Source: an uncultured Coriobacteriaceae bacterium (GTDB lineage: Bacteria; Actinomycetota; Coriobacteriia; Coriobacteriales; Atopobiaceae). From it: a stretch of DNA of 64,000 bases. Under the pieces are notes generated by a model. That model had not been told where the DNA came from, ran no database searches, and was given only the letters and a program-made list of their open reading frames with translations. Location: assembly GCA_902791035.1 (NCBI GenBank), contig CADAUA010000010.1, positions 31,290-95,289 on the forward strand, in the 5' to 3' direction. Shown one piece after another: positions 8,244 through 19,671 of the stretch. The position numbers and the translations under genes are program-made. The stretch's first letter is position 1, and the number at the start of each line of letters is the position of its first letter.

Positions 8244-9512
8244 CTACGCGTACGTCGCAATCTCCACATTGTTGTAGTCGTAATAAATGATATGTGCAGG
8301 GTCGGAGCCGGTACGCTTGTAGGTGTTCATGTACCAGTCCATCTGGGGCCACATGTCGTTGCGGGCCATCGAGCAGTCGACCACGCGCTTGGCGCCGTTG
8401 GCCAGCGTGACCTCACACCAGCCATGGGGGATCTTCCCGCCGTAGCCAGGCACCCAGCCCACCCTCACGATAGCGTCATAACCCAGGGTCCGCAGGATCC
8501 AGGTGAGGAGGCAGGCGTAGCGGTAGCAGTTGCCACTACCGGCGGTGTACATATGGATCGCATAGTCCTGCGACCAGGTCTCCCACGTCTCCTGGGCAGG
8601 CCAGGTGTCCATGTGCGCGTACGAGTAGTTCTGGCGCACGTAGTCGTAGGCCTTCTCCGCCGCGTCGGAGCCGATGCCAGTCTTCGTCAGGATGATCTTC
8701 TCCACGATCTGGTCCAGCTGCGTGTTGCCCGTGCCCGTGAGGGAGGACGCCGCGGCTCCGCTCGACTCGAACCTGTAGAGCTTGCTGTTGATGATGCGGA
8801 GCCTCTGCGAGCCGTCGCCCAGGCCGTCATTCAGGTAGTAGGTACCCCGCGGGGTCTCCGTGAGGCCGCTTGCAGGAGCGCCGGAGTCCCCCAGATAGGT
8901 CGGCTGGCCGGTTCCGGCCACCCAGTCACCCTGAGCCAGCACGCCAGACGCGTAGAGGTAGTAGCGCACGCCGCTTACCTCCTGCCAGCCCGTGAGCATC
9001 TGGCCGTTAGCGTCAAAGAGGTACCAGTGACCCTCCCAGTCGAACCAGCCGGTCTTGGCGGCACCGGCGTCGTCCAGGTACTGCCAGGTCAGACCGTCCT
9101 TGACCCAACCGACCGTAGGCTCCGTCGACTCCACGTCCTCGTCGCCATCCTCGCCATCCGTTGCCACGGTCTCCCCCGCAGGCGTCTCCTTCGCGGTCGC
9201 GCTGACCTCGCCCTTGTCCTCGGGCTTATCCGCCGCTGCGCCCGCCTCGGTGGTCGCCTCGGCATTCGTGGGAGCCACTGCGTCCTTGCCGTCCTCCTCG
9301 GACGGGGTCTCCCCCTCGGCCGCCGCCTCCTCCGCGGGAGCCGCGACGTCCTTGTCGCCCTGCTCGGCCTCGGTCACGGCCTGGACGGCCGCTTCGGGCT
9401 GGCTGCTCACCGCATCCGCCGCCTCATCCGCCAGTGCCGCGACCGGCATCGCGCACAGCGCGAACGCCGTCACCACGGCCACCAGGCACGCCTTGCCCTT
9501 GTCGCTCATCAT
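8244..9512 (-). CDS. Secreted transglutaminase-like protein with cell-wall-binding (choline-binding-like) repeats
   Basis: 422 residues. A signal peptide covers about 1-28 (ends PVAALADE), followed by an Ala/Glu/Asp-rich linker to about 145. Then come aromatic/Gly cell-wall-binding repeats of the CW_binding_1 type (GWVKDGLTWQYL, TGWFDWEGHWYLFD, GVRYYLYASGVLAQGDW). The C-terminal third is a transglutaminase-like cysteine-protease fold with Cys in GSGNCYRYA (about residue 327), His in HGWCEV and Asp in VVDCSMA, so a catalytic triad is plausible. Probably attached to a wall glycopolymer, acting on peptides or cross-linking surface proteins; the substrate is unknown. It shares its scaffold with the three hydrolases at 16663-21042 and is last in an operon with the lipoprotein, AlgX-like and MBOAT genes. 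Confidence 0.8.
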   Translation of the reverse strand: MMSDKGKACLVAVVTAFALCAMPVAALADEAADAVSSQPEAAVQAVTEAEQGDKDVAAPAEEAAAEGETPSEEDGKDAVAPTNAEATTEAGAAADKPEDKGEVSATAKETPAGETVATDGEDGDEDVESTEPTVGWVKDGLTWQYLDDAGAAKTGWFDWEGHWYLFDANGQMLTGWQEVSGVRYYLYASGVLAQGDWVAGTGQPTYLGDSGAPASGLTETPRGTYYLNDGLGDGSQRLRIINSKLYRFESSGAAASSLTGTGNTQLDQIVEKIILTKTGIGSDAAEKAYDYVRQNYSYAHMDTWPAQETWETWSQDYAIHMYTAGSGNCYRYACLLTWILRTLGYDAIVRVGWVPGYGGKIPHGWCEVTLANGAKRVVDCSMARNDMWPQMDWYMNTYKRTGSDPAHIIYYDYNNVEIATYA

Positions 9513-9539
9513 CTCTCGTGTCCCTCCGATGCTCGCCTG

Positions 9540-10520
9540 CTAGTTGCTGATGGGGATGTTGTCCTTGGTGCAGTCCTCCGTGCCCTGAGACGGAGCAGAA
9601 GAACCGTCCGAGCTCGACGAACCACCAGAGGTGCCCTTGCTCGAGGAACCACCACCGTAATAGCTGCTGGAACCACCGGACGTACCCTTGGAGCTCGAGG
9701 AGCTCGAGCTCGTGGACTGCGAGTTCTGCTTGGCCTTTGCCGCAGCCTCGGCCTGTGCCTTGGCAGCAGCAGCCGCCTCGTCGGCCTCCTGCTGCAGGGC
9801 CACGAGCTGGGCCTCGCGGTCCACGATGCCCTGGGCGGTCTCTGCGGGGAGCAGTGCCCTCTGGGCGTCCGTCAGCGCGTCATAGGCCGCATGGGCATCG
9901 GCCACCGCCTGCTTGGTGGCGTCGTCGAGCGTGAGCGCGTCCACCGCGGGAAGCGCAGCCACCTGGTCTGCCACGGCCTGGGCAGCCTGGGCGTCAGCAG
10001 CTGCCTGCGCCTCGGCCGCGGCGGCCTCCTCACGTGCCTGCTTGGCCGCAAGCGACGCCTCCTTGGTGTCCTTCTCATTGCCGTCGGCATCGGTGTATGC
10101 CAAGAAGCCCACGCCGTCCTCGCTCTTTACGGTGAATGAGTCAGCTACTGTCACGTCAACATCCTCCACGACCACCTGCGAGCCATCGTCGCAGGTGAGA
10201 AGCAGGTCCACGTTCGTGGCGTCGACTCCCGCCGGGAGCTCCACCTCCGCCGTGGCGTCTGCTGGCAGGCTCTGGTCCTCCGTCATGAACGACGCCGGGA
10301 AGTCGTCCTCGCTCGCACCGTCACGCGCGGACATGGCTGCCACCGCGTGGCCCAGCCCGTTTGTCAGCTTGAAGGACGTGCAGCCATCCTCCTTGGTGCC
10401 GATCATGGCGGCCTCCGCGCTGCCGCAGGCAGCCATGCCCACGGCCACAAAGAATGCCAACGCGACCGTGCCCACGACCGTGAGCAGCCTCGTCGCCAGC
10501 TTGTCCTTGCCTTCCCTCAT
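9540..10520 (-). CDS. Putative lipoprotein with alanine-rich coiled coil and serine-rich tail
   Basis: 326 residues. The N-terminus is a lipoprotein signal, with a hydrophobic stretch and lipobox VGMAAC placing the lipidated Cys near residue 32. Residues 40-150 form a small beta-rich domain (SFKLTNGLGHAVAAM, later VEDVDVTVADSF). Residues 155-265 are Ala/Glu/Gln-rich and likely coiled coil, including a YDALTDAQRALLPAE helix. The tail is low-complexity Ser/Gly/Lys (two similar KGTSGGSSS blocks). I do not recognise a catalytic function. It lies 27 bp before the transglutaminase gene and 62 bp after the AlgX-like gene, suggesting one surface-assembly operon. The ATG has GGAG upstream. Confidence 0.65.
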   Translation of the reverse strand: MREGKDKLATRLLTVVGTVALAFFVAVGMAACGSAEAAMIGTKEDGCTSFKLTNGLGHAVAAMSARDGASEDDFPASFMTEDQSLPADATAEVELPAGVDATNVDLLLTCDDGSQVVVEDVDVTVADSFTVKSEDGVGFLAYTDADGNEKDTKEASLAAKQAREEAAAAEAQAAADAQAAQAVADQVAALPAVDALTLDDATKQAVADAHAAYDALTDAQRALLPAETAQGIVDREAQLVALQQEADEAAAAAKAQAEAAAKAKQNSQSTSSSSSSSKGTSGGSSSYYGGGSSSKGTSGGSSSSDGSSAPSQGTEDCTKDNIPISN

Positions 10521-10582
10521 GTTCTCCGTCCCTTCTCGCGCCTGCGCGCGTTTGTCAACTCGTGTACTGGGCTAACCGACCG

Positions 10583-12142
10583 TTACTTGGAGGGCACATC
10601 CGCCAAGTCAACCTCCTGCGAGAGCACCTCGCTCACGCCAGCTGAACCCCTTACGAGCACGTGGACTGTCACGGAACCCGCATTCTGCGGATACTGGTCG
10701 GTCAGGAGGTAGGCCAGATATCCTGTGTCCCCCTGGAAGGCCGGATCTGAATCCCCCGCCCCCTCGGCATCCGCCACCTGGCCCTCGCTCGACGAGACCG
10801 AGTAGCACTCGTAGGTCCTCCCCGTCCCCGCGGCCTCCACCGTCACGTACACCACGCCGTCAGCCGGCAGGTAGCGCGGGTCCACCGAGCCCTTCACCTC
10901 CAGGTAGGGACCGTTGTACTGGGCCGTCAGCGTGGTCTGCGTGGTCAGGCCCGTCGAGCCGGCCACCACGGAGGCGTCCCGCTCGGGCGCCGGGATGTAG
11001 GCCGGTCGCGTAGCGAAGGAGGCCACGTGACGCTCGGCCCTCAGCACCACCACATCCTGGCCGTCCGCCATGCCGCCCAAGTTGTAAGGAATCAGGCGCG
11101 AGAAGTCCGCGTCCTGGTAGCTCGAGGCCATGAAGGGCACGAGGGCGTTGCCAAAGGAGTCGCGAAACATGAGGAGGCTGCCCGCGGCGTCCGACGCAGT
11201 GGAGACCGTCTGCACCGTGGTGTCCTCGGGCGAGCTTGCGTCGTTCGCGTAGGCGAACTGCCAGGCATCCGTGTAGCGCGATACCTCCTCCAGTCCCGCG
11301 CTCTGGGGCCAGAGCATCTGGGCCAGGTCGCCCACCGAACGCAGCGTGGTCGTGGGCGAGCTGGCATAGTCCTCGTGGGCGTGGCCCAGCGCGTCCAGGA
11401 TGGCGTCGGCAGCGACCGCGGCCCCCTCGGGCGTCCAGTGGGTGTCCTGCACCCGGTAGAGAGTGCCCCCGTACGCACCCAACTCGTCGGCCAGGTCCAC
11501 GTAGGCCACGCCCTCCCCGTCTAACAAGTCCTGCAGCCGCTCCAAGTTGGAGGGGCCGGACCCTGCCTGGATGTAGTAGGGCAGGTGCTCGGGATAGAGG
11601 GTAGTCTTGTCTGGCGCCACGGCTACCACAAGACGGCCGCCGCGCGAGGTGGCGTACTCGCTCATGAGGGCAAGGTTGTGCGCGGCGTTGGAGACGGCGC
11701 GGTCGCTCATGCGACTCGTGCGCTGGTAGTCCATCACGGAGCCCCGGTAGTAGAGCCAGCCGTCCGTGCCCACGATCACGTTCGTGGCAGACGACGTGCC
11801 CAGGAGGTCGCTCCGCAGGTGGGCGTTCGCATCCACCAGCTCGTTGCGGAAGGCGTAGTGGTCGGAGAACCACTCCCCCGCCTCGGAGAGAAAGGCGGCG
11901 TTGGGCGCCCCGCCCTCGGTCGTGAGGCTGGGCCAGGTCGCGAGCTCGCGCTTCTCGGCGGACGTGGTTGTGGGCCGCACCGCAAGCCCCACGAAGGGGA
12001 CCAGAAGGGCTGCCATGACCACGGTCACGAAGACCATCAGCCATACGGACGAGGGATGGCCTGTGCTTCCCCGCCCCTCGCGCTCGGCGAAGTGATTTGC
12101 CCCGCTGCTCTTGCTCTCGGAGCTTCCGAAGTGCTCTGCCAT
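10583..12142 (-). CDS. AlgX/AlgJ-like SGNH (DHHW-type) O-acetylation protein
   Basis: 519 residues from the ATG at 12142, which has a strong GGGAGGAGGG site 13 bases after the MBOAT stop codon; the frame stays open further upstream but without similarity. One transmembrane helix near 33-55, then an extracytoplasmic domain with EKRELATWPSL, the motif GTDGWLYYRGS (about 126), DTHWTPEGA (about 232) and RDSFGNALVPF (about 328). These are the conserved blocks of the AlgX/AlgJ/DHHW group, whose Asp-x-His and Ser act in O-acetyl transfer to polysaccharides outside the membrane. It pairs with the MBOAT protein next door, which would supply the acyl group across the membrane. Confidence 0.8.
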   Translation of the reverse strand: MAEHFGSSESKSSGANHFAEREGRGSTGHPSSVWLMVFVTVVMAALLVPFVGLAVRPTTTSAEKRELATWPSLTTEGGAPNAAFLSEAGEWFSDHYAFRNELVDANAHLRSDLLGTSSATNVIVGTDGWLYYRGSVMDYQRTSRMSDRAVSNAAHNLALMSEYATSRGGRLVVAVAPDKTTLYPEHLPYYIQAGSGPSNLERLQDLLDGEGVAYVDLADELGAYGGTLYRVQDTHWTPEGAAVAADAILDALGHAHEDYASSPTTTLRSVGDLAQMLWPQSAGLEEVSRYTDAWQFAYANDASSPEDTTVQTVSTASDAAGSLLMFRDSFGNALVPFMASSYQDADFSRLIPYNLGGMADGQDVVVLRAERHVASFATRPAYIPAPERDASVVAGSTGLTTQTTLTAQYNGPYLEVKGSVDPRYLPADGVVYVTVEAAGTGRTYECYSVSSSEGQVADAEGAGDSDPAFQGDTGYLAYLLTDQYPQNAGSVTVHVLVRGSAGVSEVLSQEVDLADVPSK

Positions 12143-12155
12143 GCTGCCCTCCTCC

Positions 12156-13562
12156 CTAGAACCTGAAGTAGATGAAGGGGTTGTAGGCCCCGCCGGCAAG
12201 CGAAAGAACACAGATGGCGAGGACCGCGATGGCCCCCACATAGGCCAGTACCGAGAGCGGTGCCTCGGCGGCCGTCCCCTCGCTGGCGCGCACGAGTGCC
12301 GGACGCACCGGCAAGCAGGTGACGAGCCCGAAGGCGAGGGCGATGAGGAAGACTGGGGTGAGCTGCTCCATCACGGGAACCAGGGCATCAGCTCCCGTGG
12401 CCCCGGCGCCAAACATGGCGGCGTACATGACGCCAGCCTGGGCCAGCGAGTCTGCCCGGAAGACCACGAAGGAGAGCACCACCACCAGCATGGCGTAGAC
12501 GTGGCCCAGCCAGCGCGGCAGGCGCCTCAGGGGCACGACCTCCTCCAAAAGCGAGAAGGCCCCCTGGATGGCACCCCACAGGACGAAAGTCCAGGCTGCC
12601 CCATGCCAGAGGCCACAGGTGAGGAAGACGATGCACTTGTTGAGCACCGCGCGGGCGCGGCCCTTGCGGTTGCCGCCAAGCGGGATGTAGAGGTACTCCT
12701 TGAACCAGGTGGAGAGCGAGATGTGCCACCTGCGCCAGAACTCCTTGATGGTCACCGAGGCATAGGGGTAGTCGAAGTTCTCCATGATGGTGAAGCCGAA
12801 CATGTGCCCCAGGCCTATCGCCATGTCGGAGTAGCCGGAGAAGTCGAAGTAGATCTGCAGCGCGTAGGCAACGGCGGCAAGCCATGCGGCAGCCGCACCG
12901 ATGCTCGAGGGGTCAAGGGCGTAGAGAGCGTCCACGGCGGAGGCCATCGTGTTGGCTATGAGGACCTTCTTGCCCAGACCGTAGCAGAAGCGTCGCAGGC
13001 CCAGCGCCACTCCCTGCGGGGTGACCTCGCGGTTGTCAATCTGCTCGTCGATGTCGTGGTACTTGATGATGGGACCCGCGATTATCTGCGGGAAGAAGCT
13101 GATGTAGAGAAGGACCTTCCAGTAGGGGTCGCGGCCAGAGGCCTCCCCGCGCCACACGTCGATGACGTAGGAGAGCGCCTGGAAGGTGTAGAAGGAGATG
13201 CCAAGCGGAAGGGCCGCGCCGGGAAGCGGCAGCCCTGCGCCCGTAAGCGAGTTGACGGTCGCGACCGCGAAGTCCGCGTACTTGAAGACACCCAGGAAGG
13301 CGAGGTTAGCTACAACCGCCAGGGTCAGCGGAGCGCGACCCCCCCCCGACGCTTTTCCACCTGCTATGGCACGACCGAAGGCCCAGTTGACCACCGTAGA
13401 GGCCAGCACCAGAAGCACGTAGACAGGCTCGCCGTAAGCGTAGAAGAGCACCGAAACCACTATCAGAAGGGCATTCCTGCCACGCGTGTTCGGAATCACC
13501 TGTGAGAGAAGGAAGGTGACTGGCAGGAAGATGCAGAGGAACGTGAGCGAGCTGAAGACCAT
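12156..13562 (-). CDS. MBOAT family O-acyltransferase (AlgI-like)
   Basis: 468-residue polytopic membrane protein. It contains the MBOAT blocks FSGYSDMAIGLGHMFGF, IKEFWRRWHISLSTWFKEYLYIPLGGNRKG (split over adjacent segments) and the catalytic-His segment HGAAWTFVLWG near residue 319. AlgI-type members move acyl groups, usually acetyl, across the membrane for O-acetylation of exported polysaccharides or teichoic acids. First gene of a four-gene minus-strand operon with the AlgX-like protein, a lipoprotein and the wall-bound transglutaminase. The start ATG has only a weak GGAAG site. Confidence 0.88.
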   Translation of the reverse strand: MVFSSLTFLCIFLPVTFLLSQVIPNTRGRNALLIVVSVLFYAYGEPVYVLLVLASTVVNWAFGRAIAGGKASGGGRAPLTLAVVANLAFLGVFKYADFAVATVNSLTGAGLPLPGAALPLGISFYTFQALSYVIDVWRGEASGRDPYWKVLLYISFFPQIIAGPIIKYHDIDEQIDNREVTPQGVALGLRRFCYGLGKKVLIANTMASAVDALYALDPSSIGAAAAWLAAVAYALQIYFDFSGYSDMAIGLGHMFGFTIMENFDYPYASVTIKEFWRRWHISLSTWFKEYLYIPLGGNRKGRARAVLNKCIVFLTCGLWHGAAWTFVLWGAIQGAFSLLEEVVPLRRLPRWLGHVYAMLVVVLSFVVFRADSLAQAGVMYAAMFGAGATGADALVPVMEQLTPVFLIALAFGLVTCLPVRPALVRASEGTAAEAPLSVLAYVGAIAVLAICVLSLAGGAYNPFIYFRF

Positions 13563-13670
13563 GGGCCGACTTCCGAGAGGGCGCTTTCAGATGGGGCAAT
13601 CTTAGACCAAGATGGGTTCTCCCGCTGCCGGCGGTCGAAATGTCACGTTTGCCATTGTCTATGGCGTGGC

Positions 13671-13710
13671 AAAAGGGGAGGCGCCACCCTTCTGGACGGC
13701 ACCTCCCCTT
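13671..13710 (-). terminator. Rho-independent terminator after pnp
   Basis: Inverted repeat AAGGGGAGG...CCTCCCCTT, extended inwards by GCC/GGC, followed on the minus strand by TTTT. It starts 22 bases after the pnp stop codon. Confidence 0.75.
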
Positions 13711-13732
13711 GCGTCAGACCTTGTTCCTGCGG

Positions 13733-16030
<2,298 letters not shown>

Positions 16031-16047
16031 TACTTTTCCTCTTATCT

Positions 16048-16069
16048 CCGCCTGCCCCATTGCAGGCGG
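16048..16069 (-). promoter_or_regulatory. Leader hairpin just upstream of pnp
   Basis: A perfect 8-bp stem (CCGCCTGC / GCAGGCGG, 6-base loop) ends about 17 bases before the pnp start codon, close to its ribosome site. In Enterobacteria a pnp leader hairpin is the target of autoregulation by RNase III and PNPase; a similar role here is only an inference from position. Confidence 0.35.
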
Positions 16070-16174
16070 GCCGTCTTCGGGGTCCTTCGGCGGCCCTGCC
16101 GCGGAAGACTCAGGTTCGTGCGCGACGCGTCGCGCGACCCCGCGCGCCCTCGCTCGTCTCGGGCGCACACAGAA

Positions 16175-16194
16175 GGGGCGCCCGCAGGCGCCCC
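16175..16194 (-). terminator. GC-rich hairpin between rpsO and pnp
   Basis: Perfect 8-bp stem (GGGGCGCC / GGCGCCCC) with a 4-base loop, 11 bases beyond the rpsO stop codon. No T-run follows on the minus strand, so it is more likely a partial terminator or a processing and stability element in the rpsO-pnp transcript. Confidence 0.4.
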
Positions 16195-16205
16195 GAAGTA
16201 CCTAC

Positions 16206-16484
16206 TTACTGGATGTTGTCGCGGATGCCGAGGCTCTTGATGAGGGCACGGTACTCCTCGATGTCGTTCTTCTTGATGTAGGACAGAAGGCGACGACGCT
16301 TGCCGACGAGCATGAGCAGGCCGCGACGGGTGTGGAAGTCCTTCTTGTGGGACTTCATGTGCTCGGTCAGGCCCTTGATGCGCTCGGTCAGGATGGCGAC
16401 CTGAACCTTGGCGGAACCGGTGTCGTGCTCGTTCTCGCCGTACTGGGCCACGAGCTCGGCCTTGCGCTCCTTGGTGACTGCCAT
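16206..16484 (-). CDS. rpsO: 30S ribosomal protein S15 (uS15)
   Basis: 92 residues, full length. Contains the uS15 signature ([53 protein letters not shown]). It binds 16S rRNA at the central domain. Start ATG preceded by AAAGGAG. Followed by pnp, as in most bacteria. Confidence 0.98.
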   Translation of the reverse strand: MAVTKERKAELVAQYGENEHDTGSAKVQVAILTERIKGLTEHMKSHKKDFHTRRGLLMLVGKRRRLLSYIKKNDIEEYRALIKSLGIRDNIQ

Positions 16485-16662
16485 GGTGGAACTCCTTTGC
16501 TACTCTGAAATTCGCCTCGAACCGGGTCGGTCGCCTGGCATGAGCGGGCCGCTAGGTACGAGGTACCAACAGTGCATGAGAATAGCACGGCAAGGGTCCC
16601 GCCAAGCGAGAAACCCGTGCCGCACGCCATCTCCACGTCCTGCCGTGGTTTGGCAACAAGCC

Positions 16663-18201
16663 CTACATCTTGGGGAAGACCCGCGCATAGCCGAGGATGG
16701 GCCAGCGGTCGTAATTCATGATCGGGATGTTCTCGCTGCCCTCCGGGGTGGAGTTGATGATCTTGCCGTTGCCAAGGTAGATGGCCACGTGGCCGCGGTA
16801 GTAGACGATGTCGCCGCGCTCGAGCTGGCTCGCGGTTATGGGCTGGAAGACCCGGTTTGCCCGCCAGGTGTTCACGAAGTGGCCGTTCACGTAGTGCTTG
16901 GTCCAGGGGTTGTAGGGACCGGCCGGACGGTCCTCCAGGCTCATGCCGCAGGCGTAGAGACCCTCCATCACGAGTCCCGAGCAGTCGATGGACTGACCGG
17001 GGGCGTTGCAGGTATTGTCGACCCACCAGGAGCCGGCGGCCTTGTACTCGTAGGCCACCTTGATGAGCATCTCGATGCACTCCTCGCGCGTGGCGTCGAG
17101 GCCGATGCGGCAGGGCATCACGTACCCATAGGACTTGTACTTGTCGGCGAGCTCCACGCTGTAGCGGCTCACCTGCGCCCAGCCCTCCGGAACCACGTAC
17201 CCCCGCTTGTAGCAGCGGCCCAGGTCGTCGAAGGCCCACATCTTGCCGCCGATGGTGCCGCGCGTGGACTTGAGCATGCGCCCGTCGGACCCAAAGTAGT
17301 AGAGGTCGTCGGCCTGCCAGAGCTCGTGCTCCACCAGCATCGCACCGTCGGACTGGTAGTAGTAGGTTCCGGCATCGTGGTCCACCGTGGTGTCGTGCGC
17401 CATGTTGCCGTACTGGTTGAACCAGTAGCTCTTGCCGTCGACCGCGAGCGCTCCCGTGTGGGCAACGCCAGACTCCACGTAGTTGGTCTCAGAGCCCGTC
17501 TTGACCCAACCGTTACCCGGCGTACCAGCATCGTCCAGGTAGAGACGCTCCTCCGCGGACTGCACCCAGTCCCCTTGGGCCAGGACGCCGGAGGCGTAGA
17601 GATAGTGGCGGATGCCCTCCTCCTCGTACCAGCCCGTCGTCATGGCACCGGTCATGGGGTCGAAGTGGTAGCGGTGACCCTGCCAGTCAAGCCATCCGAG
17701 CGTGGGGGTACCGTCCGCGTAGTAGCGCCAGGTGCCGTCCTCTAGGACCCAGCCGTCCTTCTCCGCCGTAGGCTCGGGCTCAGCCGTGGTGTCGGAGTCT
17801 TCCGAGTTGGCCGGGGTTTCCGGCGTGGCCGGGTGGTCCTCACCCGCATCCGGTGCATCCTTCTCAGCATCCGCGGCAGGGGCCGCTGGCTGGACAGCAG
17901 GCTGGTCAGGAGCCGGACCTTCCCCCGCGGTCGCCTCGCCCGGTTGCACGGCCTCCTTGGTGGCATCCTCCGCCGGTGCGTCTGTCGCAACGTCCTGGAC
18001 AAGGACGGACGATCCGTCCCCCGCCACAACCGCCGGGTCCTTCTCTCCGACGGTGCCTGCGACCTCGGCAACGGCCGGCACCGTCGCCTTGGGATCGTCG
18101 TAGGTCGGCTCAGCAGCCAGGGCGCTCGTCCCCACCGTAAGCGCTGCCGCAAGCGCAAGACCTAGAGCAACCCCCCGAAGCCTAAAGCTAAGTCCCTTCA
18201 T
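16663..18201 (-). CDS. Secreted NlpC/P60 hydrolase with cell-wall-binding repeats
   Basis: 512 residues from the ATG at 18201 (GGGGAG five bases upstream; a GTG two codons earlier is too close to that site). Signal peptide about 1-30 (ends TSALAAEP), Ala/Pro/Glu/Asp-rich linker to about 145, then about nine aromatic/Gly wall-binding repeats (GTWRYYADGTPTLGWLDWQG, YLYASGVLAQGDW, GKSYWFNQYGNMA). The C-terminal domain is NlpC/P60-like: Cys in SIDCSGLVMEGLYACG (about 406), His in YRGHVAIYLGNGK (about 470), so a gamma-D-glutamyl peptidoglycan endopeptidase or amidase is likely. Third of three consecutive paralogous secreted hydrolases that share the scaffold but carry divergent catalytic domains. 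Confidence 0.85.
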   Translation of the reverse strand: MKGLSFRLRGVALGLALAAALTVGTSALAAEPTYDDPKATVPAVAEVAGTVGEKDPAVVAGDGSSVLVQDVATDAPAEDATKEAVQPGEATAGEGPAPDQPAVQPAAPAADAEKDAPDAGEDHPATPETPANSEDSDTTAEPEPTAEKDGWVLEDGTWRYYADGTPTLGWLDWQGHRYHFDPMTGAMTTGWYEEEGIRHYLYASGVLAQGDWVQSAEERLYLDDAGTPGNGWVKTGSETNYVESGVAHTGALAVDGKSYWFNQYGNMAHDTTVDHDAGTYYYQSDGAMLVEHELWQADDLYYFGSDGRMLKSTRGTIGGKMWAFDDLGRCYKRGYVVPEGWAQVSRYSVELADKYKSYGYVMPCRIGLDATREECIEMLIKVAYEYKAAGSWWVDNTCNAPGQSIDCSGLVMEGLYACGMSLEDRPAGPYNPWTKHYVNGHFVNTWRANRVFQPITASQLERGDIVYYRGHVAIYLGNGKIINSTPEGSENIPIMNYDRWPILGYARVFPKM

Positions 18202-18244
18202 GGGCACTCCCCTTCAATCGGCTGCTCTCGAGCATATAACACCT

Positions 18245-18265
18245 GGGGCTGCGCCTTCCAGCCCC
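18245..18265 (-). terminator. Hairpin after the second hydrolase gene
   Basis: Seven-base stem (GGGGCTG / CAGCCCC) with a 7-base loop in the 85-bp gap between two wall-hydrolase genes. The tail is weak (AGGTGTTAT), so read-through is likely. Confidence 0.3.
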
Positions 18266-18286
18266 CGCGACGAGCGCGGTCTCCCC

Positions 18287-19621
18287 TTATGCGAGCGCCT
18301 TGCCGCCCAGCCATCCCCACTTGACGGTGGAGGTGGTGCCGAAGGTCCGGATCCAACCTGGCAGGCTCTGGTAGCGGACCTTTCCGCTCACGCTTTGCAT
18401 CACTAAGCCGTTGCCCACGTAGATGCCGATGTGGCCGTAGATGATGGCGGCATACGAGAGCGGCTCCGTGGGTACGGCGACGATCATGCCAGGCTGCAGG
18501 TCAGCGGGGTCATCGCTCTTGCACCAACGCCAGTACATGTCGCATGCGTCACCCGTGTAGTTGCCTATGCCCGCGTTCAAGAAGACCCAGGTGACCCAAG
18601 CCGCGCAGTAGCCCTCACCCGGCGAGGGGGTCGTGTTGGTCGCGCGGACCACGGCCGCCTGCTCCTTCGTGGCGCCGTCTGGCACGGACACCGTGCCAGA
18701 GTAGAACTTGAGATACTCCTCCTGGAGGATGGTTCCGTCCTTGCGGTAGTAGACCCAGTGGCCGTCCTCCCTCACGAGCTGCTCGGTCACCTCCGTTGCA
18801 ACACCCTCGGCCGAAACCGAGTAGCACCTGCCGTCGACCATGACCCTGCAGGCCCCGCTCAGATGACCGGAGGCGTCCAGGTAGTAGAGGGTGCCGTCCA
18901 TCTCCATGAGGCCGGACTGGGGCTTGCCGTCCTTCACGTAGGCGCGCCCGCTGCCGTCAGCCACCCAGCCGTTGCCGGGGTCGCCCGCGTCGTCCAGGTA
19001 CAGGCGGCCACCTTCGGAGGCCACCCAGCTGCCCTGCGCGAGCGCGCCCGAGGCGTAGAGGTAGCGCCTGTCGAGCCATCCCGTCCGCATGGCGCCCGTC
19101 TCGGCGTCCAGGTAGTACTGGTGGCCCTGCCAGGTCAGCCAGCCCTTGTGCGCAGCGCCGGCCTCGTAGTAGCGCCACGCGCCATCCTCGCGGACCCAGC
19201 CGGACTTGGGGGCTTCGGCGGACTTGGCGGCGGCTGCGGCGTCATCCGCAGGGGCGTCCGAGGGAACATCCGCCGCCTTGGCGTCGGCCTCGCCTGACTC
19301 CGGAGCTTCGGCGGGAGCTGCTGACGGCACCGCGCCGGCGTCACCCGCAGGCGCAGGGTCCTTCTCGGGCGCCGCCGCGTCACCGGCGTCGGCCGGTGCG
19401 GTGACGGCCCGCGAGTCCTTGTCCCCCTCCGCGGGAACCGACACATCGACGGCCTTCTCGCCGACGGCCTTCTCGCCCTGTGCCGGCGCCGACGTCGTCA
19501 CCGTTGCGGCCGGCTCCTCCTTGGATGGCTCGTCTGCATATGCGGGCATCACACCCACACCCAACGCCAGCACCGCGGCTACTAGCACCGGCAGGCAGTG
19601 TCGCCTCAGAACCCCATGCAT
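18287..19621 (-). CDS. Secreted CHAP/NlpC-like amidase with cell-wall-binding repeats
   Basis: 444 residues from the ATG of MHGVLRRH (GAGAAGGG upstream; the frame is open further 5'). Signal peptide about 1-27 (ends MPAYADE), long Ala/Pro/Asp/Glu linker to about 145, wall-binding repeats (GAWRYYEAGAAHKGWLTWQG, YLYASGALAQGSW), then a CHAP/NlpC-like papain fold with Cys in GYCAAWVTWVF (about 338) and His in YGHIGIYVGNGLVM (about 396). Probably cleaves peptidoglycan stem peptides. The C-terminus (WGWLGGKALA) is nearly the same as that of its upstream neighbour (WGWLGGRALA), indicating tandem duplication. Confidence 0.82.
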   Translation of the reverse strand: MHGVLRRHCLPVLVAAVLALGVGVMPAYADEPSKEEPAATVTTSAPAQGEKAVGEKAVDVSVPAEGDKDSRAVTAPADAGDAAAPEKDPAPAGDAGAVPSAAPAEAPESGEADAKAADVPSDAPADDAAAAAKSAEAPKSGWVREDGAWRYYEAGAAHKGWLTWQGHQYYLDAETGAMRTGWLDRRYLYASGALAQGSWVASEGGRLYLDDAGDPGNGWVADGSGRAYVKDGKPQSGLMEMDGTLYYLDASGHLSGACRVMVDGRCYSVSAEGVATEVTEQLVREDGHWVYYRKDGTILQEEYLKFYSGTVSVPDGATKEQAAVVRATNTTPSPGEGYCAAWVTWVFLNAGIGNYTGDACDMYWRWCKSDDPADLQPGMIVAVPTEPLSYAAIIYGHIGIYVGNGLVMQSVSGKVRYQSLPGWIRTFGTTSTVKWGWLGGKALA

Positions 19622-19671
19622 ATCCACGCCCTTCTCATGCGTCAAAACGCCCAAGAGTCTACCACGAACGG

